This document shows, piece after piece, positions 53,613 through 61,387 of a stretch of DNA of 64,000 nt. Every line of letters begins with the position of its first letter. Position 1 is the first letter of the stretch. This stretch comes from Castellaniella sp049651205 (GTDB lineage: Bacteria; Pseudomonadota; Gammaproteobacteria; Burkholderiales; Burkholderiaceae_B): the NCBI RefSeq assembly GCF_049651205.1, contig NZ_JBASBR010000012.1, forward strand, positions 248,001 through 312,000. The letters run 5' to 3'. Under the pieces are notes generated by a model that saw only the letters and a program-made list of their open reading frames with translations, was not told the origin of the DNA and searched no databases. A program made the position numbers and the translations under genes.

Positions 53613-54446
53613 TTAAGTGGCCAAGGCCTGATTTCGGTATTGAACCGGACTCAGGCCTTTTAGTTTTGTCCTGATGCGTTCGTGATTGTAGTAGTGGATG
53701 TACTGGCAGATACCGGCCTGCAATTGCTCAATGCTCTCGAAGCGGTTCAGATAGAAGAACTCCGACTTCAGTGTGCCGAAGAAGCTTTCCATGGCGGCAT
53801 TGTCCAGGCAGTTCCCCTTGCGTGACATGCTCTGGATCAGGCTGTGCTCTGCGAGCTGGTGCTGATATGCCGTCATCTGATACTGCCAGCCTTGATCGGA
53901 GTGCAAGAGGGGGGCATCCTTGCCAGAGAGCTTATCGATAGCCTTTTTGAGCATGCTGCTCACAAGTGCGAAGCGGGGCCGGCGCTGCATCGTGTAGGAA
54001 ACAATTTCGCCGTTATAGAGGTCCATGATCGGCGAGAGATAGAGCTTTTCACCCCGGACATTGAACTCGGTCACATCGGTGACCCATTTCTGGTTAGGTT
54101 GCTGCGCCTGGAATTGGCGCGACAGGATGTTAGGAACCTTAGCCTGCTGTCCCTTGTAGGAGCGGTATTTCTTCGGTCGCACCAGCGACTTCAGCCCCAG
54201 CACCTGCATTAGGCGTTGAACCGTCTTGTGGTTGACCATCTCCCCCGCCTGGCGCAGCGTCGCTGTGATGCGTCGGTAACCATAGCGCCCCTTGTGATAC
54301 TCATACACGGCACGGATACGCGCTTTCAACCCGGCGTGCTGATCTTCAGCCTGTAGCGCCCGGGCCTGGTAGTAGAACGTACTGCGTGACAGACCGGCGG
54401 CCTTTAGCAACATCACCAATGCATGGCCTTGCCTCAGTTTGAGCAC
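53613..54446 (-). CDS. IS3-family transposase OrfB (DDE integrase core)
   Basis: 277 residues counted from a GTG that overlaps the orfA stop (TAGTG). The HTH_21 region (LKLRQGHALVMLLKAAGLSRSTFYYQ) is followed by an rve integrase core with the DDE triad: VTDVTEFNV (D), LHSDQGWQYQ (D) and NAAMESFFGTLKSE (E). The frame is open upstream of the GTG through EKAQI, so the natural product is probably the OrfAB fusion made by -1 frameshifting. Confidence 0.93.
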   Translation of the reverse strand: MLKLRQGHALVMLLKAAGLSRSTFYYQARALQAEDQHAGLKARIRAVYEYHKGRYGYRRITATLRQAGEMVNHKTVQRLMQVLGLKSLVRPKKYRSYKGQQAKVPNILSRQFQAQQPNQKWVTDVTEFNVRGEKLYLSPIMDLYNGEIVSYTMQRRPRFALVSSMLKKAIDKLSGKDAPLLHSDQGWQYQMTAYQHQLAEHSLIQSMSRKGNCLDNAAMESFFGTLKSEFFYLNRFESIEQLQAGICQYIHYYNHERIRTKLKGLSPVQYRNQALAT

Positions 54447-54973
54447 TATTTGCGCTTTTTCGGCGCAGCTTGCTCTTTGGCCTGAAGCAAGGCCCGCAAT
54501 TTTTTTAGGTAAGCCACCTCCGCACGCAGATACTGAACCTCTTTGACTAGGTCTTCGCGTGAGCGTGCATCATCCGGTAGCGGATTGATCGGTTTGGACG
54601 ATTCAGGTACAGGCATCTTCTTCGGGCGGCCTCGAGGTTTGGGCTGTAATCCAGCCAGACCCTGCTCATGATACCGACGTTGCCAATCCGTAATGACGCC
54701 TGCTCCACCTCGAATATTGAACAGAGCAATCGCCTGGGTCGCCGACAGACTCTCTTGTTGCATGCGGCGCAATATGGACAATTTAAATTCCGCGTCGTAG
54801 TGGCTGAACTTCTTGCGTAGGCCTTCTAAGCCATGGTGCTGATAGGCTTGGATCCAGCGTCTCACCATTGCATGGTCAAGACCATAGCGGTGCGCGACAG
54901 ACATGACGCTGTCCGTCCCCTGTTCGTAGCGTTGTACTACGGACAGCTTGAATTGCTCATCGTACTTCGTCAT
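54446..54973 (-). CDS. IS3-family transposase OrfA (helix-turn-helix protein)
   Basis: 175 residues with two helix-turn-helix units (EQFKLSVVQRYEQGTDSVMSVAHRYGLD and AEFKLSILRRMQQESLSATQAIALFNI) and a C-terminal coiled coil (EDLVKEVQYLRAEVAYLKKLRALLQAKE) as in IS150 OrfA. Near its end G-AAA-AAG could serve as a slippery site. The first ATG is at 54973; the frame stays open into the terminal repeat. Confidence 0.9.
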   Translation of the reverse strand: MTKYDEQFKLSVVQRYEQGTDSVMSVAHRYGLDHAMVRRWIQAYQHHGLEGLRKKFSHYDAEFKLSILRRMQQESLSATQAIALFNIRGGAGVITDWQRRYHEQGLAGLQPKPRGRPKKMPVPESSKPINPLPDDARSREDLVKEVQYLRAEVAYLKKLRALLQAKEQAAPKKRK

Positions 54974-55000
54974 GAAAAACACCCCAAAGGTTGGATCGAT

Positions 55001-55024
55001 GTCCAACTTTTGGGGTGCAGTTCA
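55001..55024. repeat. Terminal inverted repeat of the IS (orfA end)
   Basis: 24 bp ending GCAGTTCA on the plus strand; partner of the repeat at 53580-53603. Confidence 0.9.
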
Positions 55025-55037
55025 TCTATTCAAAACA

Positions 55038-55050
55038 GAAACGGCCTTTT
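55038..55050 (-). terminator. 5' arm of the tRNA-Leu terminator, split by the IS
   Basis: On the minus strand AAAAGGCCGTTTC follows the tRNA by 6 bp. Its complementary arm GAGACGGC plus a T-run now lies at 53565-53578, on the far side of the IS. Removing the IS and one TCT copy restores a 13-bp stem (two G-U pairs), an 11-base loop and TTTTTT. Confidence 0.7.
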
Positions 55051-55056
55051 AAATTC

Positions 55057-55141
55057 TGGTGCCCGGGGCCGGAATCGAACCGGCACGCCTTGCGGCGGGG
55101 GATTTTGAGTCCCCTGCGTCTACCAATTTCACCACCCGGGC
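55057..55141 (-). tRNA. tRNA-Leu, anticodon CAA
   Basis: The 85-nt minus-strand sequence folds as a class II tRNA. The acceptor stem is GCCCGGG/CCCGGGC with A73 and encoded CCA. A D-arm contains GGTGAAATTGGTAGACGC, the anticodon stem-loop is GGGGA-CTCAAAA-TCCCC (anticodon CAA, reading UUG), a long variable arm CGCCGCAAGGCG follows, and the T-arm is CCGGTTCGATTCCGG. Confidence 0.96.
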
Positions 55142-55182
55142 AGGGTCGGGATGGCTGAATGCCAACCCGGAAACGGATGGCC

Positions 55183-55210
55183 ATTATACGGTGTTTTTTG
55201 GTTTTGTCTC
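55183..55210 (-). promoter_or_regulatory. Probable tRNA-Leu promoter
   Basis: The minus strand has TATAAT (55188-55183) 42 bp before the tRNA 5' end, with GAGACA 16 bp further upstream as a -35 (four of six). It lies inside the 3' end of the neighbouring regulator gene. Confidence 0.55.
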
Positions 55211-56218
55211 CTGGCGGCGCCAGGCACCGGGGCTGCGACCATAACTGGCCTTGAAACTGCGCCCCATGTGGGCGGCGTCCGAGAACCCGCAATCAGAAGC
55301 AACCGTTGCAATGCTTTTGTCGGTTTCGCGCAGCAGCCAGCAGGCCTGCTGCAGGCGGGCCTCGCGGGCGCATGCCTGGGGGCTGGTGTGCAGGTGCTGG
55401 CTAAACAGGCGCTGCAGCTGGCGGGGTGATACACCCACGTGGCTGGCCAACTGGGCCAGCGTAAGAGACTGGCCGGCATATTGCTGTATCAGCAGCATGG
55501 CGCGGCGCACGGCGGGCGGGCTATCTGCAGGCACCCCGGCAGGCGGTGGCTGTACCTGGCTGTGAGATTCTCCTGTCTGGATCTGCAAGCCACGTAGAGC
55601 ACGCTGAATATCGGCCATGGGCAGGTGGCGCGCCAGGATGCGGGCGGCAACGTCCACCACGGCGGGGCCGCCGGCGCAGCTGATCCGGCGGCGGTCGAAC
55701 ACTGTGGGTCTGTCGGTGACCAGGGCCTCAAGTGGCCAGGATGGATAGGCGGCCAAAAATTGCCGATATAGCCCGCCGGGCATACACAAGCGATGCTGCG
55801 CCATCACGCCCGCCTGAGCCGTGGCAAACACGCCGTTGGCCAGGGCAACAATATGGCAGCCCGCCTTAGCGGCCTGGCGCAACCAGGACATCAGGCCGGG
55901 CGAGTAACCACCCGCAGGAGCCTGCGGGCCGCCCACCACAACAATGTAATCAAAGCGGGCCGGATTTCCGGACAAATGGGTGGGTGTTACTTGCACACCA
56001 CTGGCGGAGCGCACGGGAATCAGGGTATCGGCCACAACTTCCCAGGCGCAGGGCCCATCAGCATCGGTTTGGGAATCCAGCATGCCCAATAAATCTGCAA
56101 AAGCCGCCAGTGCCCCCATGGCAAATTGCGGCAACAACACAAAGCCCATTCGCAGCAAGATGGGGGGAGGGCTGTCTGTTGGATTGACAAGCATATCATT
56201 GATGTCGTTATTATTCAT
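55184..56218 (-). CDS. GlxA-family AraC-type transcriptional regulator
   Basis: 344-residue regulator with an N-terminal DJ-1/PfpI-like amidotransferase domain (about residues 20-190: MGFVLLPQFAMGALAAFADLL, YIVVVGGPQAPAGG, IVALANGVFATAQAG) and a C-terminal AraC double helix-turn-helix (about residues 235-335: LTLAQLASHVGVSPRQLQRLF; IATVASDCGFSDAAHMGRSFK). The group contains GbdR and CdhR, regulators of betaine and carnitine breakdown. It is divergent from sdaA over 287 bp, so control of serine or glycine catabolism is likely. Confidence 0.88.
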   Translation of the reverse strand: MNNNDINDMLVNPTDSPPPILLRMGFVLLPQFAMGALAAFADLLGMLDSQTDADGPCAWEVVADTLIPVRSASGVQVTPTHLSGNPARFDYIVVVGGPQAPAGGYSPGLMSWLRQAAKAGCHIVALANGVFATAQAGVMAQHRLCMPGGLYRQFLAAYPSWPLEALVTDRPTVFDRRRISCAGGPAVVDVAARILARHLPMADIQRALRGLQIQTGESHSQVQPPPAGVPADSPPAVRRAMLLIQQYAGQSLTLAQLASHVGVSPRQLQRLFSQHLHTSPQACAREARLQQACWLLRETDKSIATVASDCGFSDAAHMGRSFKASYGRSPGAWRRQETKPKNTV

Positions 56219-56426
56219 TTATCTCTTATTTATGTCCTTATTATTCTAAATAAAATCGCCCGTACCGAAATAGAACTTACCCAGATACTAAATTTACCCT
56301 TAAGAATAATATTTATACATAAAAGATGTCGCATTTATGCAAGATAGATTATGGCAAATGTCTAGAATCGTAAGCCATCCAAGGTGGGTGTCGTGCCGGC
56401 CTCAATTTGCGAGCCAGTCACGCCAG

Positions 56427-56458
56427 GGTAAGTACCCCTATTGTCAGGTGTACTTACC
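56427..56458 (+). promoter_or_regulatory. Dyad in the sdaA leader
   Basis: GGTAAGTAC and its exact complement GTACTTACC enclose 14 bases, about 50 bp before the sdaA ATG. It could be an operator or an RNA hairpin. Confidence 0.45.
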
Positions 56459-56489
56459 ATCAACTGCGGTTTCACACCTTCAACTGTGG
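56456..56489 (+). repeat. Phased direct repeats before sdaA
   Basis: ACC(A/T)TCAACTG(C/T)GG occurs at 56456-56469 and 56476-56489, 20 bp apart. Two direct half-sites about two helical turns apart are typical of AraC-family operators, and a GlxA/AraC regulator is the divergent neighbour. Confidence 0.5.
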
Positions 56490-56505
56490 GGTTTTTGGGG
56501 GCACC

Positions 56506-57933
56506 ATGGCTTTATCTGTGTTTGATATTTTCAAGATCGGCATTGGGCCGTCCAGCTCGCACACGGTGGGTCCGATGCGTGCAGCACGCAACTTTGCGCG
56601 CAATTTGCAAGATCGTCAGGTGCTGGATAAGGTGGCCAGGCTATCCATCCATTTATATGGCTCGCTGGCCGAAACCGGTGCTGGGCACCGCACCGATATG
56701 GGAATCATGCTGGGCTTGATGGGCGAGGCCCCCGATACCGTGGATCCCGCCGCCATCAGCGGGCTGATGGACCAGGTTACGCAAACCGGGCAGTTAAGGC
56801 TCTGGCATCGGCACAGCATTGCCTTTGACCCTAAAACCGTATTCTCCGGGCGGGTACAGCCGCTGCCTGAGCACCCCAACGGGATGCGTTTTATTGCTCT
56901 AGATGCACAGGGGGCACCGCTTCTGGATGAGCGCTACGTATCGATTGGCGGCGGGTTTATCCGCGCACTGGACAGCATCGAAACAGATGAAACCGTACCC
57001 GAGCACGAGCCCATGCCCTACCCGTTTGCGCACGCCAATGAGTTGATGGCGCAATGTGCCCGGCACAATCTCACCATTGCACAGCTGATGATGGCCAACG
57101 AAGCCACCTTGCGGCCCACCACCGAAGTGCGGGCGGGTGTGCTGCGCATTGCGCGGGTCATGGACGATGCCATCGACCGCGGCTGCGGGCTGCAGGGGTC
57201 GCTGCCAGATGCCATTTTGCCGGGCGGGCTTAAGGTAAAGCGCCGGGCGCCCGCGCTGTATCAGGAACTACTGTCCAAATCGCGCTCACGCGAGCCGGGC
57301 AGTACGCGGGCACCCGCACCGGTCAATCCGGACGATGTGATGTTTGCCATGGATTGGGTCAATCTGTATGCCATGGCTGTCAACGAGGAAAACGCCGCCA
57401 GCGGCCGGGTGGTCACGGCCCCCACCAATGGGGCATCGGGCCTGCTGCCCGCCGTGTTGCGCTATTACCGCACGTTTATCCCGGGCTGGTCTGAAGACGG
57501 CGTGGTGGATTTTTTACTCACTGCCGCTGCCATCGGCTTTTTGTACAAAGAAAACGCCTCCATCTCGGGCGCCGAGGTTGGTTGCCAGGGCGAAGTAGGC
57601 GTGGCGTGTTCGATGGCGGCAGGTGGGCTTACCGCCGTGATGGGTGGCACGGTGGCCCAGATCGAGAACGCCGCCGAGATCGGCATGGAGCACAATCTGG
57701 GTCTTACCTGCGACCCTGTCGGCGGGTTGGTTCAAATCCCCTGCATCGAGCGCAATGCCATGGGCGGCAACAAGGCAATCAACGCTTCACGGCTTGCCAT
57801 GCATGGCAACGGCACACACCATGTGACACTGGACATGGTGATTGAAACCATGCGCCAGACTGGCGCCGACATGAAATCCCAATATAAAGAAACCTCACGC
57901 GGTGGCCTGGCAGTTAACGTGGTGGAGTGCTAA
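56506..57933 (+). CDS. sdaA: L-serine ammonia-lyase (serine deaminase)
   Basis: 475-residue iron-sulfur enzyme turning L-serine into pyruvate and ammonia, single-chain form. The beta part begins MALSVFDIFKIGIGPSSSHTVGPM; the alpha part carries TAPTNGASGLLPAVL and the cluster cysteines in EVGCQGEVGVACSMAAGG, TCDPVGGLVQIPCIERNA. I start it at the ATG 56506, which matches the family's N-terminus; the frame continues upstream through the regulatory repeats. Likely controlled by the divergent GlxA-type regulator. Confidence 0.94.
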   Translation: MALSVFDIFKIGIGPSSSHTVGPMRAARNFARNLQDRQVLDKVARLSIHLYGSLAETGAGHRTDMGIMLGLMGEAPDTVDPAAISGLMDQVTQTGQLRLWHRHSIAFDPKTVFSGRVQPLPEHPNGMRFIALDAQGAPLLDERYVSIGGGFIRALDSIETDETVPEHEPMPYPFAHANELMAQCARHNLTIAQLMMANEATLRPTTEVRAGVLRIARVMDDAIDRGCGLQGSLPDAILPGGLKVKRRAPALYQELLSKSRSREPGSTRAPAPVNPDDVMFAMDWVNLYAMAVNEENAASGRVVTAPTNGASGLLPAVLRYYRTFIPGWSEDGVVDFLLTAAAIGFLYKENASISGAEVGCQGEVGVACSMAAGGLTAVMGGTVAQIENAAEIGMEHNLGLTCDPVGGLVQIPCIERNAMGGNKAINASRLAMHGNGTHHVTLDMVIETMRQTGADMKSQYKETSRGGLAVNVVEC

Positions 57934-57950
57934 GGCAACCATGCCAGGCA

Positions 57951-59006
57951 TCAGGCAGGCGGTGCGTTGGCAGCGCGCACCACGCCAATGCTGGCTGCCA
58001 CCACCAGGCCCACGCCCAGGATTTGCTGGCCATCCATGCTCTGCCCCAAAATAAGCCAACCGGCCACTGCGGCGATGGCGGGCTCCAGGCTCATCAGCAC
58101 GCCAAAGGTGGCCGCCGACAGGCGGCGCAAGGCCTGAATTTCAAGAATGTACGGCACCAACGGCACCAAAATAGCCAGGCCGGCTGTCAGCAGCAACTGT
58201 CGGGCCGGAAACACCAGGCTGCCAGTTTCTGCCGCAGCGAAGGGCAATGAAAACAGCGCGGCCACCATCAGGGACACCGTCAGGCCTTGTAATCCCGGAA
58301 ACACGCGCCCTACCCGCTTCATCATCACGATATACGTGGCCCAGCCAGCGGCCGCCAATAAAGCATACGCAATGCCCAGCACATCCACGCCGCCCAGCCT
58401 GGCGTCGCCAATGGCCAGTAGCACAATGCCGGCGGCAGCCAGCACAGGCCACACTAGGGCGCGATGCCCGCGGGCGCCCACGGCGGCAACCAACAGAGGA
58501 CCGCAAAACTCCAGGGCCACGGCCAGGTGCTGGGGCAGACGCTCGATAGCCATGAAAAATGCCAGGGTAAGCACCGCCATGCCCGCACCCAGCATCACGG
58601 CAGCTTTCCATTGGAAGGCCGTCATGCGGTGCAAGGGCGGGCGCACCACCACCAGCAAGGCCAGCGCGGCCCAACTCAGGCGCAAGCTGGAAGAGCTGAG
58701 TGGCCCATATGCCTCGATCACCGGCACAAACAGGGACACCCCCAGCTGCACGCTGATAATGGACACCACAGCCATCACAACCGCCCAGAGCTGACCCACG
58801 GGACGGGATGGTGTGCCATCCCGGGATTTTATCTGTGTGTTTTCGTGCGACGGGCGCGGCGACCCGCGGGCTGCGGAGGCTGCCGGAGAGGGATTGCGGA
58901 CCTGCGCTGAAGTGTTTTGGCGGGCAGGCGAAAATGGCTTATCGTTGGACACTGAAAATCTTTGTGGCAGGAGCGATCCGCCCCTCAGCAACCTTTGCGA
59001 ATCCAT
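57951..59006 (-). CDS. EamA-family exporter (RhtA-like)
   Basis: Ten-segment drug/metabolite transporter. Two EamA repeats are visible (SIISVQLGVSLFVPVIEAYG to LAIGD; GIAYALLAAAGWATYIVMMKRVG to ASIGVVRAA), closest in layout to RhtA threonine/homoserine exporters. The start is uncertain: the ATG at 59006 gives about 75 Ser/Pro/Arg-rich residues before the first membrane segment and lies only 21 bp from the divergent thioesterase gene. A GTG at 58952 is an alternative. No good ribosome site marks either. Confidence 0.85.
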   Translation of the reverse strand: MDSQRLLRGGSLLPQRFSVSNDKPFSPARQNTSAQVRNPSPAASAARGSPRPSHENTQIKSRDGTPSRPVGQLWAVVMAVVSIISVQLGVSLFVPVIEAYGPLSSSSLRLSWAALALLVVVRPPLHRMTAFQWKAAVMLGAGMAVLTLAFFMAIERLPQHLAVALEFCGPLLVAAVGARGHRALVWPVLAAAGIVLLAIGDARLGGVDVLGIAYALLAAAGWATYIVMMKRVGRVFPGLQGLTVSLMVAALFSLPFAAAETGSLVFPARQLLLTAGLAILVPLVPYILEIQALRRLSAATFGVLMSLEPAIAAVAGWLILGQSMDGQQILGVGLVVAASIGVVRAANAPPA

Positions 59007-59027
59007 GACTATACAGGACACTCATCC

Positions 59028-59480
59028 ATGACTTCTTCGTCCCCAACCCCACCTGCCACCGAGCTGCGTCAGCGGATCCAGACGCAGTTTGACCGGGCGG
59101 GCATGATGCACCACCTGGGTGCTCGCCTGGGAGACGTGGCGCCAGGCCGGGTACATGTGCACCTGCCCTACGCACCCAGCCTCACCCAGCATATGGGATT
59201 TTTCCATGCGGGTGCCACCGCCACTATTGCGGATTCTGCCGGCGGCTTTGCCGCCATGACACAAGCCCCCGAGGGCTACACGGCACTGTCGGTAGAGTTC
59301 AAGATCAACATGCTGGCGCCCGCCCGGGGAGAATCCCTGGAAGCCATTGGCCAGGTCATCCGTAAAGGCCGCACGCTCACCATCGTGCAGGTCGATGTGT
59401 TTGCCCTGAATGCCGGAGAAAAAACTCCGGTGGCCCTGATGCAACAAACCATGATCAACATTCCGGATCGCCAGCCATGA
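59028..59480 (+). CDS. PaaI/hotdog-fold thioesterase family protein
   Basis: 150-residue hotdog-fold protein with HLGARLGDVAPGRVHVHLPY, a FFHAGATATIADSAGGFAAM active-site segment (the HG-type motif, here HAG) and YTALSVEFKINMLAPARGE. It resembles small acyl-CoA thioesterases; the substrate is unknown. Its stop overlaps the next gene (ATGA), suggesting joint translation. Confidence 0.85.
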   Translation: MTSSSPTPPATELRQRIQTQFDRAGMMHHLGARLGDVAPGRVHVHLPYAPSLTQHMGFFHAGATATIADSAGGFAAMTQAPEGYTALSVEFKINMLAPARGESLEAIGQVIRKGRTLTIVQVDVFALNAGEKTPVALMQQTMINIPDRQP

Positions 59481-60460
59481 GTCTTGCCGTACCTTTGTCG
59501 GTGCTTGATCTTGCTCCCATCACCGAGGGCGGCAGTGCCGCTGAATCCTTTGCCCATACCGTAGATTTGGCCCAACATGCCGAAACCTGGGGCTACCACC
59601 GCTACTGGATGGCCGAACACCACGGCATGACAGGGATTGCAAGCGCGGCCACATCCGTGCTGATTGGCCACGTGGCCGGCGCCACCAGCCGTATTCGGGT
59701 GGGTGCCGGCGGCATCATGCTGCCCAATCACTCACCCCTGGTGATTGCCGAGCAGTTTGGCACACTGGCCACACTGTATCCGGGCCGCATTGACCTCGGC
59801 CTGGGCCGAGCGCCAGGATCGGACCAAACCACGGCACGCGCGCTGCGCCGGGCACTGAACACATCAGCCGACGCATTCCCGCAGGACGTGGTTGAGCTGA
59901 TGGGCTATTTTCAGGGGGCCAACCCGGTGCGGGCCACCCCTGGCGAAGGCTGCGAGATCCCGGTGTGGATCTTGGGCTCCAGCCTGTTTGGTGCACAGCT
60001 GGCAGCAGCTCTGGGCCTGCCATACGCGTTTGCCTCGCACTTTGCGCCGGCACAGATGATGGACGCCATCCGGGTGTACCGCCAGCATTTTCAGCCCTCC
60101 GAGCATCTGGACAAACCTTATGTGATGCTGGGGTTCAATGTCTTTGCAGCCGACACCGACGACGAGGCCCGGTATCTCGCCAGTTCGTGGCAGCAGTCTT
60201 TTGTGAACTTGCGCACCGGGCGGCCGGGCCGCCTGCCACCCCCCGTAGACGGCTACTTCGACAACCTGCCCTTTGCTGCACGCGAACTTTTACAGCAGAT
60301 TCTGTCTTGCACCGCCCTGGGCAAGCCCGACACCGTGGCTGCGCAAACCGCCGCATTTATTGCCCGTACGGGCGCCGACGAGCTGATGATCACCTGCAAT
60401 ATGCACGATCACGCCGCACGCCTGCGCACCTACGAGATTGTGGCGGGGCTTATGGCGTAA
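59477..60460 (+). CDS. LLM-class flavin-dependent oxidoreductase
   Basis: 327-residue luciferase-like TIM-barrel oxidoreductase of the MsnO8 group (LSVLDLAPITEGGSAAESF, GYHRYWMAEHHGM, GAGGIMLPNHSPLVIAEQFG, RIDLGLGRAPGSD). These reduced-flavin enzymes act on varied small molecules; no substrate can be assigned. It is coupled to the thioesterase by a 4-bp overlap and converges on nadE with an 11-bp overlap. Confidence 0.88.
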   Translation: MSLAVPLSVLDLAPITEGGSAAESFAHTVDLAQHAETWGYHRYWMAEHHGMTGIASAATSVLIGHVAGATSRIRVGAGGIMLPNHSPLVIAEQFGTLATLYPGRIDLGLGRAPGSDQTTARALRRALNTSADAFPQDVVELMGYFQGANPVRATPGEGCEIPVWILGSSLFGAQLAAALGLPYAFASHFAPAQMMDAIRVYRQHFQPSEHLDKPYVMLGFNVFAADTDDEARYLASSWQQSFVNLRTGRPGRLPPPVDGYFDNLPFAARELLQQILSCTALGKPDTVAAQTAAFIARTGADELMITCNMHDHAARLRTYEIVAGLMA

Positions 60461-61280
60461 GTGGCAAGGCGCGCTTATGCGCGCTGCGCCGCCAGGCCGA
60501 GACAATTTTCTCAAAGACCTGGGCAGACACGTCTTTGCCTTCGAGAAAATCGTCGATCTCGTCGTAACTGACACCAAAGGCGTCTTCATCAGGCTTCAGA
60601 GGGTTTAATTGCTCGAGATCGGCGGTGGGCACTTTGTACACCAGGGCGTGTGGCGCACCCATTTGGGTGGCCAGCGCACGTACACGGCGCTTGTTTAAAC
60701 CCGCCAGGGGGGTCACATCGGCCGCGCCATCGCCAAACTTGGTAAAAAACCCCATCAGCGCCTCGGCGGCGTGGTCGGTACCCACCACCAGGCCGCCTCG
60801 CGCGCCAGCCACCGCATACTGGGCCACCATGCGCTGACGCGCCTTGATATTGCCGTGTAAAAAATCCTGCTGGGCGGCATCGCGAAACCCCTGGCCTGCA
60901 GCCTGCACAGCCGCCAACACGGCGTCGGCCGCAGGCTGGATATTCACCGTCTGCTGGATATCGGGCTGGATCACCAGCAAACCAGCCTGGGCATCAGCTT
61001 CGTCAAGTTGCGCGCCGTAAGGCAGGCGCATAGCCACAAACTGTGTCTCCAGGCCTTGTTCGCGGGCACGCTGCACAGCCCGCTGGGACAAACAGCCGGC
61101 CGTCAGAGAATCGACCCCGCCGCTGATGCCCAGCACCAGGGCATGCGCGCCCACAGACAGCAAAAGTTGCGACAAAAACTCTACCCTGAGCTCGATTTCA
61201 GTGGCGACATCAAAATCATCGCGCATGCCCAGACCCAGACGAATCTGCAATTGCAGGGCACGTTGTTCGGGGGTTAACAA
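60450..61280 (-). CDS. nadE: NAD(+) synthetase, ammonia-dependent type
   Basis: 276-residue enzyme amidating nicotinic acid adenine dinucleotide. The P-loop LGISGGVDSLTAGCLSQRA and GTDHAAEALMGFFTKFGDGAADVTPL are diagnostic; it lacks the glutaminase domain of the longer NadE type. Translation seems to begin at a TTG (61280) with GGAGA seven to eight bases upstream; the first in-frame ATG would cut conserved sequence. Confidence 0.94.
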   Translation of the reverse strand: MLTPEQRALQLQIRLGLGMRDDFDVATEIELRVEFLSQLLLSVGAHALVLGISGGVDSLTAGCLSQRAVQRAREQGLETQFVAMRLPYGAQLDEADAQAGLLVIQPDIQQTVNIQPAADAVLAAVQAAGQGFRDAAQQDFLHGNIKARQRMVAQYAVAGARGGLVVGTDHAAEALMGFFTKFGDGAADVTPLAGLNKRRVRALATQMGAPHALVYKVPTADLEQLNPLKPDEDAFGVSYDEIDDFLEGKDVSAQVFEKIVSAWRRSAHKRALPLTP

Positions 61281-61351
61281 GACAAGTCTCCAGAAAAACA
61301 GATGGGGCTACATCACCCAAAGAAATGCAGCCCCGTACGATACAGCGAAAT

Positions 61352-61374
61352 GGCCCGCCCCAGCGGCGCGGGCC
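61352..61374 (-). terminator. Probable ilvD terminator-like hairpin
   Basis: GGCCCGC and its complement enclose a nine-base loop, 13 bp after the ilvD stop; only ATTTC follows, so it is a weak or Rho-assisted terminator. Confidence 0.45.
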
Positions 61375-61387
61375 GTAGCCAATGGCC

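Larger units (their letters stand above)
53580..55024 (-). mobile_element. IS3-family insertion sequence, IS150 type, intact
   Basis: The element is 1445 bp, bounded by 24-bp terminal inverted repeats that match at 22 positions and begin TGAACTG. It is flanked by a 3-bp direct repeat TCT (53577-53579 and 55025-55027). It contains orfA and orfB on the minus strand in the usual -1 arrangement. Ends, reading frames and catalytic motifs all look intact, so it may be active. It sits 32 bp from the 3' end of a tRNA-Leu gene. Confidence 0.93.

Noticed and set aside
53580..55141. Genomic island with an integrase at tRNA-Leu
   Set aside because: No integrase gene is present, and I found no second copy of the tRNA 3' end as an attachment site within the window. 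Only one IS and one nuclease gene are accessory here.
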